Assembly: GCA_009846685.1 (NCBI GenBank) | Contig: VWVY01000002.1 | Coordinates: 1-64,000, forward strand | Length of the DNA stretch: 64,000 bases | Reading direction: 5' to 3' | DNA from: Rhizobiales bacterium SYSU XM002 | GTDB lineage: Bacteria; Pseudomonadota; Alphaproteobacteria; Rhizobiales; Beijerinckiaceae | Shown here: in pieces, positions 59,400 through 64,000 of the stretch | Position numbering within the stretch: position 1 is the first letter of the stretch | Layout of the letters: each line of letters opens with the position of its first letter | Notes under the pieces: generated by a model | Database searches by the model: none | Told to the model about the DNA's origin: nothing | The model's input: only the letters and a program-made list of their open reading frames with translations | Position numbers and translations under genes: made by a program

Positions 59400-60194
59400 A
59401 TGATCAATCTGTTCGAAATCATGCAGGCCGCGCAGGGCGGAAACGCTTTCAACAATCTGGGCCAGCAGTTCGGTATCGGCTCCGAGCAGGCGCAGAAGGC
59501 TGTGGAGGCGGTTCTGCCGGCGATTTCCCTCGGCCTGCAGCAGCAGACCCAGACCATTGAGGGCTGGCAGAACATTCTGAACACGCTCAGCCAGTCGCAG
59601 GGCAGCGCGGCCTTTTTCGATTCGGACGGTGACGGCATCCCGGATCATCTCGAGAACGAAGGCAACGGCGCGCTCGGCACCATGTTCGGCGGGCCGGAAA
59701 TGGCGCAGGCGGTCGCGAACAACGCTGCGCAATTCGCGGGACTTCCAGCTTCGATCATGCAGCAGATGCTGCCGGTCATCGCCTCGATGATCATCGGCGG
59801 GCTCTTCAAGGGCGCCTCGAGCAGCGGCCTCGGCGGCATGCTCGGCCAGATGATGCAGGGGGGCGCTGGCGGTGGCCTTGGCGGGATGCTGGGTGGCATG
59901 TTCGGCCAGCAGGCGCAGCCGCAGAACCCGATGGGCAATGTTTTCGGCAATATCCTCGGGCAGATGATGGGCGGTGGCGCGCCCCAGCCGCAGCAAAACC
60001 CAATGGGCGGGATGTTCGGCAACATTCTCGGACAGATGATGGGGGGCGGTCGCCCGGCGCCGCAGCAGGCTCCGGACCCGATGAGCGCCGGCCTCGATAT
60101 GCTCAAGGGTATGTTCGAGACAGGCCGCGAGGTGCAGGCCAGCCAGATGGATGCCTGGCAGAAGATGCTCGGCCAATTGGGCCAACGATCCTGA
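59400..60194 (+). CDS. DUF937 family protein with a DxDxDG calcium-binding-like loop
   Basis: The protein has 264 residues. The N-terminal MINLFEIMQAAQGGNAFNNLGQQFG and the helical VANNAAQFAGLPASIMQQMLPVIASMIIGGLF (successive parts) match DUF937. At residues 74-85 it carries DSDGDGIPDHLE, a typical DxDxDGxxDxxE EF-hand/thrombospondin-3-like loop, in a place where DUF937 proteins usually have other sequence. The C-terminal third is Gly/Met/Gln-rich, with a 30-odd-residue unit (NPMGxxFGNILGQMMGGG) repeated. Function is unknown. GAGGGGG lies seven bases before the ATG. The next gene downstream encodes the 695-residue repeat protein. Confidence 0.82.
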   Translation: MINLFEIMQAAQGGNAFNNLGQQFGIGSEQAQKAVEAVLPAISLGLQQQTQTIEGWQNILNTLSQSQGSAAFFDSDGDGIPDHLENEGNGALGTMFGGPEMAQAVANNAAQFAGLPASIMQQMLPVIASMIIGGLFKGASSSGLGGMLGQMMQGGAGGGLGGMLGGMFGQQAQPQNPMGNVFGNILGQMMGGGAPQPQQNPMGGMFGNILGQMMGGGRPAPQQAPDPMSAGLDMLKGMFETGREVQASQMDAWQKMLGQLGQRS

Positions 60195-60375
60195 AGGCCG
60201 GAACCGTCGGCAATTTCTGTAAGTTTTTATAAAGTTTGTCGGCGAGATTTCCCGCAAACCCGAGACGAATTTCCTGATGCATAAAATTTGAGCTTTTTGA
60301 TTTTGTAATCATCAGAAGGCGCTCACGTATCGACATCCCCGTGCAGGCAGAAAGCCTGGGCTAGGGGAAGTGATA

Positions 60376-62463
60376 ATGATCCAGAATGTGTCATCGAGTG
60401 CGGCCTCTGTCGCCGCCCTCAACAGCGCGAATGCGAAGTCTGCCGCCGCTGCGAACCAGAAAACCAATACCAATCAGCAGACGACCGTGACCAAGAAGGC
60501 GGTGCCGTCGATCTCGGAGCTGAACGCGCAGGCCTTCCTGCAGCGCCAGCAGATCGGCGCGGCGCTCTATGATCGCTCGTTCACGCTGAATGAAGGCAGC
60601 CGCGCGCTGACCCGCCAGGATGCTATCCAGGCTTATGCCGAGCAGATCCAGATGAAGGACGGCGGCCCGACGGCCAAGGACCTTCGGATCCTGCAGCGCA
60701 AGCTTGATCGCGCCGCGGCGCAGATCGACCGCCTGTCGAACAATGCCGCCGGCATCAACCTGTCGAGCGTGGCGGGCATCGACGGCCGCGATATCGACAT
60801 CGTGCAGGAGAACCTTACCGCCCGCATCAACGCCGGCATCAAGGATGGTTCGCTCACCGATGAGGAAGCCAAGGTTCTTGTCGCCCAGCAGGACGAGATC
60901 GCCGGCATCGAGGCCAAGCTCCGCGAAACCGACGGCAAGCTCACCGCCGGCGAGATGAAGCAGGTTATGGACCAGCTGCGCAAGGCGGCAGATGCCATCA
61001 ACCAGGCCCGCAACAACGGAAGCGGTGTTAACCTCGGCACCTACGACTACGCGAACTCGGTCAACGACCGTCAGGCCGCGCTCGAGAAGCAGCTCGATCA
61101 GGCGATCAAGGTCGGTTCGATCACCGCCGAGGAAGCGGATGCGGTCCGCGCGCAGTTCGATGCTGTCAACAAGCTCGAAGAGCAGGCGCTCGCCAACGGC
61201 AACATCAACTGGCGCGAGAGCGTCGGCCTTTCGACGGCGATGAACAATGCCGAGATTATGCTCTACGATCTCCAGCGCAACGATGCCGGGGTGAAGCTCG
61301 CCGACAGCTACGTCGATGTGAAATACGTCGATCAACGCCAGTCGCAACAGCTTGAGAGCGTCACCCGTGGCATCGACAAGGGCACGGTGACGAACGAGGA
61401 AGGCGTGACCCTCCTCACCGATCTCCAGAGCATCCAGAACCTCGAGGACAAGCTTGTCTCGGGGGGGCTGACCCGCGCGGAATATCTCCAGCTTCAGAAC
61501 GAGATGAACGATTTCTCGCTTCTGAACGCGGATCTGCAGGGCAACAAGGATCGCTACACTGGCCTGTTCCCGGTTGCGGCCCCCGCGTCGGCTCCGGCTC
61601 CGGCCCCGGCCGCGAGCTCGGGTTCCACGGGCGGCTCGACTGCGCCAGCTTCCTCAGGCTCAACGGTCGTTGATTCGGGCGTGGCGGCATCTGGCAACGG
61701 TGCGGCCAACGGCAACGGCGCTGCCAACGGTAACGGCGCTGCCAACGGTAATGGCGCTGCCAACGGTAACGGCGCTGCCAACGGTAATGGTGCGGCCAAC
61801 GGCAACGGTGCGGCCAACGGTAATGGTGCTGCCAATGGCAACGGTGCGGCGGCATCGGGCGGATCGTCCGGTAGCACGTCCGGGGCGACGGGCACGACTT
61901 CAGGGTCGGGCACGACTTCCGGTGCCGGCTCGACCAGCGGTTCCGGCTCCACCGCCGGGACGTCGTCCTCGGGTTCGACCGGTTCTTCCGGGAATGCGGG
62001 TTCGACCGCTTCCAGCGGAAGCAACACCGCCTCGTCGGCTTCGTCCGGCACGGTGACGAACGAGGCGGCTGCGCCCACGACCGTCAAGGTCGAGGCGAAG
62101 CCGGAATCGGTTGCCGCGCAGGAGCAGGCCGAGGTGAAGGCCGAGACCGCGCCGACGATCCCGCAGATCAACGCGGAACTCTCCGACACCAAGAACATCT
62201 TCGGCGACCTCATGACGAAGATGATGCGCGACCGCACGAACGATGTTCGCGACTCGCACAAGAACTTCCTCGACAAGGCGGACGAGCGTCGCCACGAGGC
62301 AGCCGAGAAGTCGGCCAAGCATGACGATCAGAGCCACGGCAAGTCTGATGCCTTCGGTCTGTCCGTTCGCGACGCCGATCGCGAGGCCAAGGTCGCGAGC
62401 TATGCCTCCGTCGCCAAGAGCGTCGAAGCGCCGGCTCCGGTCATCGCCAAGAAGGTCGCCTGA
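60376..62463 (+). CDS. Unrecognised 695-residue repeat protein with minisatellite linker
   Basis: I do not recognise this protein. Residues 1-45 are Ser/Ala/Asn/Thr-rich with no classical signal peptide. Residues about 70-393 contain helical modules of 89 residues with conserved GxΦTxEEA...LE and N-GxΦT/NxxE elements: GSLTDEEA, GSITAEEA and GTVTNEEG recur at spacing 89, each followed by an (D/N)G(K/N)(L/I) half. Residues 439-491 are about eight GNGAAN hexapeptides, and 492-562 are Ser/Gly/Thr-rich. The C-terminus (about 600-695) is charged and His-rich with heptad-like helices. AGGGGA stands seven bases before ATG 60376. It may be exported by a signal-less route, but this is an inference. Confidence 0.85.
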   Translation: MIQNVSSSAASVAALNSANAKSAAAANQKTNTNQQTTVTKKAVPSISELNAQAFLQRQQIGAALYDRSFTLNEGSRALTRQDAIQAYAEQIQMKDGGPTAKDLRILQRKLDRAAAQIDRLSNNAAGINLSSVAGIDGRDIDIVQENLTARINAGIKDGSLTDEEAKVLVAQQDEIAGIEAKLRETDGKLTAGEMKQVMDQLRKAADAINQARNNGSGVNLGTYDYANSVNDRQAALEKQLDQAIKVGSITAEEADAVRAQFDAVNKLEEQALANGNINWRESVGLSTAMNNAEIMLYDLQRNDAGVKLADSYVDVKYVDQRQSQQLESVTRGIDKGTVTNEEGVTLLTDLQSIQNLEDKLVSGGLTRAEYLQLQNEMNDFSLLNADLQGNKDRYTGLFPVAAPASAPAPAPAASSGSTGGSTAPASSGSTVVDSGVAASGNGAANGNGAANGNGAANGNGAANGNGAANGNGAANGNGAANGNGAANGNGAAASGGSSGSTSGATGTTSGSGTTSGAGSTSGSGSTAGTSSSGSTGSSGNAGSTASSGSNTASSASSGTVTNEAAAPTTVKVEAKPESVAAQEQAEVKAETAPTIPQINAELSDTKNIFGDLMTKMMRDRTNDVRDSHKNFLDKADERRHEAAEKSAKHDDQSHGKSDAFGLSVRDADREAKVASYASVAKSVEAPAPVIAKKVA
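61693..61851 (+). repeat. In-frame 18-bp minisatellite encoding (GNGAAN)n
   Basis: Eight full 18-bp units of type GGCAACGGTGCGGCCAAC, plus a 15-bp partial, stand head to tail. Third-codon positions vary between units (GGC/GGT, AAC/AAT, GCG/GCT), so the array is not freshly expanded but can still slip. Each unit is exactly six codons, so copy-number change would keep the frame. Confidence 0.93.
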
Positions 62464-62477
62464 TCGATCGAAAACAG

Positions 62478-62502
62478 CGCCGGGCCTCTCATCGGCCCGG
62501 CG
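62478..62502 (+). promoter_or_regulatory. GC-rich stem-loop just after the repeat-protein gene
   Basis: CGCCGGGCC (62478-62486) pairs with GGCCCGGCG (62494-62502) with a 7-nt loop. It lacks a T-run, so it probably protects the mRNA 3' end or works together with the terminator 22 bp further on. Confidence 0.5.
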
Positions 62503-62524
62503 TCCATGCCTCATACCCGGACTG

Positions 62525-62559
62525 AACCGCCCTTTCCCGATCGGAAGGGGCGGTTTTTT
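62525..62559 (+). terminator. Rho-independent terminator after the repeat-protein gene
   Basis: AACCGCCCTTTCC (62525-62537) pairs with GGAAGGGGCGGTT (62543-62555) with one wobble around CGATC, then runs into six T residues. This is a strong terminator for the 60.4-62.5 kb gene. Confidence 0.9.
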
Positions 62560-62649
62560 CGTTCCGGCTTCAGGGACCAAGGGTGAGATCCCTCAAAAAA
62601 GAAAAACCGGACCGCAAGGCCCGGTTCTAGTCGATCGCATGTCGCAGCG

Positions 62650-62991
62650 TCAGGTGCAAAGCGCCGGCTCGGCGGAGGGGAGATTGCCGAGCCGGTCCTT
62701 GCCTGCCGGCGCGCCGCCCGAAGGCTGCGCCCGGCCTGCGCTATCCCGCCGGACGGGCGTCTCACGTCCGGCTGCGATCAGGGAAAGCAGTTTGGTGGGA
62801 TCCTGCGATAGGGGGACCTGTAATGCCCCTCGAACATCGCTCCGCGAGAGGCCGATGTCCTTCAGCGCGCGATGGTCCCAATTCATCAGTTCCTGCGCCG
62901 CGCGACGGTTGGCAAGCGCGACCTGGATGCGCGCGACGGTCTTCGCGGCGGCGAGGACGAGTGCGGTCAGAAATCCGGGAACGAGTGCCAT
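62650..62991 (-). CDS. DUF1127 domain protein
   Basis: This 113-residue protein has an N-terminal hydrophobic stretch (residues about 4-16), then the DUF1127 core with NRRAAQELMNWDHRALKDIGLSRSDVRG. DUF1127 is an Arg-rich, RNA-binding-like module known in alphaproteobacteria from small proteins that influence phosphate and RNA metabolism. The C-terminal 45 residues are low-complexity. GGATC lies before ATG 62991. It is divergent from a LysR gene, a pairing seen repeatedly in this class. Confidence 0.9.
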   Translation of the reverse strand: MALVPGFLTALVLAAAKTVARIQVALANRRAAQELMNWDHRALKDIGLSRSDVRGALQVPLSQDPTKLLSLIAAGRETPVRRDSAGRAQPSGGAPAGKDRLGNLPSAEPALCT

Positions 62992-63062
62992 GATGTGATC
63001 CTTTCGCGAACGGGCCGGACGGATATCGTCGGGCTTGGTTTTGCGCTCCTTTCGATGGCGTC

Positions 63063-63090
63063 GTTATAGCTGACAGCCTTGCATTTCAAA
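63063..63090 (-). promoter_or_regulatory. Candidate promoter of the DUF1127 gene
   Basis: On the minus strand TTTGAA (63090-63085) and TATAAC (63068-63063) are separated by 16 bp. The -10 is good. The -35 touches the palindrome proposed as a LysR site, which is the usual geometry for LysR-type activation. Confidence 0.5.
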
Positions 63091-63103
63091 AACGAATGTT
63101 TTT
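63088..63103. promoter_or_regulatory. Inverted repeat, probable LysR binding site
   Basis: AAAAAC (63088-63093) and GTTTTT (63098-63103) are exact inverted repeats around GAAT, in the gap between the DUF1127 gene and the LysR gene. An AT-rich dyad here fits autoregulation plus control of DUF1127. The exact operator cannot be fixed by eye. Confidence 0.5.
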
Positions 63104-63125
63104 AATGTAATCATCAGAATTCAAG

Positions 63126-64000
63126 ATGAATGGGAAGCCCATGCTGCCGGTGCTCGATAACGATCATCTCCGGACACTCGTCGCTATTGCCGAGACCGGT
63201 TCGTTCACCCGCGCTGCGGAACTCGTGAACAAGACGCAGAGCGCGGTCTCGATGCAGATCCGTCGGCTCGAAGAACGCGTTGGGCGCGATCTCTTTGCCA
63301 AGGAGGGCCGCGCGGCGAAACTCACCGAGGATGGCGAGAAACTGCTCGATTATGCCTACCGGATGTTGCGGCTGAATGACGAAGCGGTCGCTTCCTTCCG
63401 GGAAGATCGGCTGACCGGTTCGGTCAAACTCGGTGTACCGGACGATTACGCCGAGCGCTACCTGCCGCAGATTCTTGCCCGCTTCACTGCTTCCAACCCG
63501 GGTATCGAGGTGATGGTGATCTGCGAACCGACACCGCATCTCGTCGCCAACCTGCGGGCGTGTGAGATCGACATGGCGATCATCACGCATTCGCAGAAGA
63601 ATTCGGTCGGTGAAATTATCCGCGAGGAGAAACTGCTTTGGGTGACATCGGCCCGCCATTGCACCCATGAACAACGACCGGTGCCGCTCGCGCTCGGGCG
63701 CGATACCTGCGATTGGCGCCGCGCGGCGATCACGCGCCTCAACCAGATCGGCACGTCCTCGCGCGTGCTTTACACGAGCTGGAATTCGGCGGCCGTTGGC
63801 GCAGTGGTGCTCGCTGGCATGGCGGTGAGCGTGCTGCCGGAAAGCGCAATCCGCCCCGGGATGCGCGTGCTGACGGCTGACGATGGCTTTCCCGATCTGC
63901 CAACCGTCAAGATTGCGCTCCTGCGCAACCCGGCTTCGCGCGATCATGTCGCGAATGCGCTCGCGGATCACATCGTCCAGAGCCTCGACAATCTCTCGCT
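63126..64000 (+). CDS. LysR-family transcriptional regulator (truncated by window edge)
   Basis: The first 291 codons are visible and open to the edge. The N-terminal winged HTH reads DNDHLRTLVAIAETGSFTRAAELVNKTQSAVSMQIRRLEERVG in adjoining parts. The effector domain shows GSVKLGVPDDYAERYLPQIL, GIEVMVICEPTPHLV, WNSAAVGAVVLAGMAVSVLPESAIRPGMRV. This LTTR subgroup is common in Hyphomicrobiales beside DUF1127 genes. I start it at ATG 63126, and a second ATG lies five codons later. Only a few C-terminal residues appear to be missing. Confidence 0.9.
   Translation, partial: MNGKPMLPVLDNDHLRTLVAIAETGSFTRAAELVNKTQSAVSMQIRRLEERVGRDLFAKEGRAAKLTEDGEKLLDYAYRMLRLNDEAVASFREDRLTGSVKLGVPDDYAERYLPQILARFTASNPGIEVMVICEPTPHLVANLRACEIDMAIITHSQKNSVGEIIREEKLLWVTSARHCTHEQRPVPLALGRDTCDWRRAAITRLNQIGTSSRVLYTSWNSAAVGAVVLAGMAVSVLPESAIRPGMRVLTADDGFPDLPTVKIALLRNPASRDHVANALADHIVQSLDNLS

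Noticed and set aside
60345-60359. CAGGC-AGAAA-GCCTG hairpin before the repeat-protein gene, considered as part of a riboswitch
   Set aside because: No match to cyclic-di-GMP, TPP, cobalamin or other riboswitch cores could be seen; the stem is only 5 bp.
61693-61851. CRISPR-like periodicity
   Set aside because: The 18-bp units have no spacers and are in-frame codons.

Overview
The window is a GC-rich, gene-dense piece of a bacterial chromosome. It most likely comes from an alphaproteobacterium of the order Hyphomicrobiales (Rhizobiales). Marker families typical of that group are present: a FYDLN-acid protein (TIGR02300), DUF1150 behind an Hsp20 gene, DUF2093, DUF4170, DUF1127 next to a LysR gene, a class II-like EPSP synthase, a membrane urate hydroxylase PuuD, and the lipid A block lpxK-waaA-DUF374-DUF4170-cysQ. 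The genus cannot be read from the sequence alone.

Layout. The left edge holds the right end of an IS3-family insertion sequence, then tRNA-Ala(GGC) and the FYDLN-acid gene. aroA-cmk (1.1-3.1 kb) is followed by a roughly 3.8 kb block between cmk and rpsA. That block carries a nitroreductase, a cupin-type XRE regulator, a GNAT enzyme, a small GHNGGPPL protein, a divergent XRE/DUF2975 pair and a lipoprotein. rpsA has a structured leader. Next come polA, a GST, a class II glutamine amidotransferase, a tandem pair of NhaD-like antiporters (13.9-16.9 kb), glcDEF with a divergent LysR gene, a cytochrome c, puuD-allC (purine degradation) and a coxG-like gene. The 26-27 kb stretch is a heat-shock unit (hsp20-DUF1150) with an RpoH-like promoter and a ROSE-like leader hairpin. 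From 28 to 45 kb the content is mostly housekeeping: infC (AUU start), rpmI-rplT, an outer membrane protein, pheST, moeB, argG, a TAXI-type binding protein, typA and mutL. From 45 to 57.7 kb most genes are on the minus strand: rsmD, an arginine-rich RluB-like pseudouridine synthase, a patatin, a predicted fluoroacetate dehalogenase, purD and the lipid A block; tadA, xseA and a DUF2093 gene are on the plus strand. The right end has a MATE exporter, a DUF937 protein, a 695-residue repeat protein that I do not recognise, DUF1127, and a LysR gene cut by the window edge.

How the genes work together. Translation and its control are heavily represented (rpsA, infC, rpmI, rplT, pheST, typA, rsmD, pseudouridine synthase, tadA, tRNA-Ala), and several carry visible leader structures. 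The minus-strand envelope block supplies Kdo-lipid A assembly. glcDEF (glycolate to glyoxylate) and puuD-allC (urate and allantoate breakdown) are catabolic units.

The most unusual items are: the repeat protein at 60.4-62.5 kb (89-residue helical modules plus a coding minisatellite, next to a DUF937 gene); an in-frame palindromic insertion within mutL; the predicted RNA thermometer on hsp20; a racemase-fold protein without its two catalytic cysteines; an 81-residue secreted protein made of little more than a porin N-terminal motif; and the pseudouridine synthase with about 240-residue Arg-rich tails on both sides. I saw no CRISPR array, prophage or rRNA gene.
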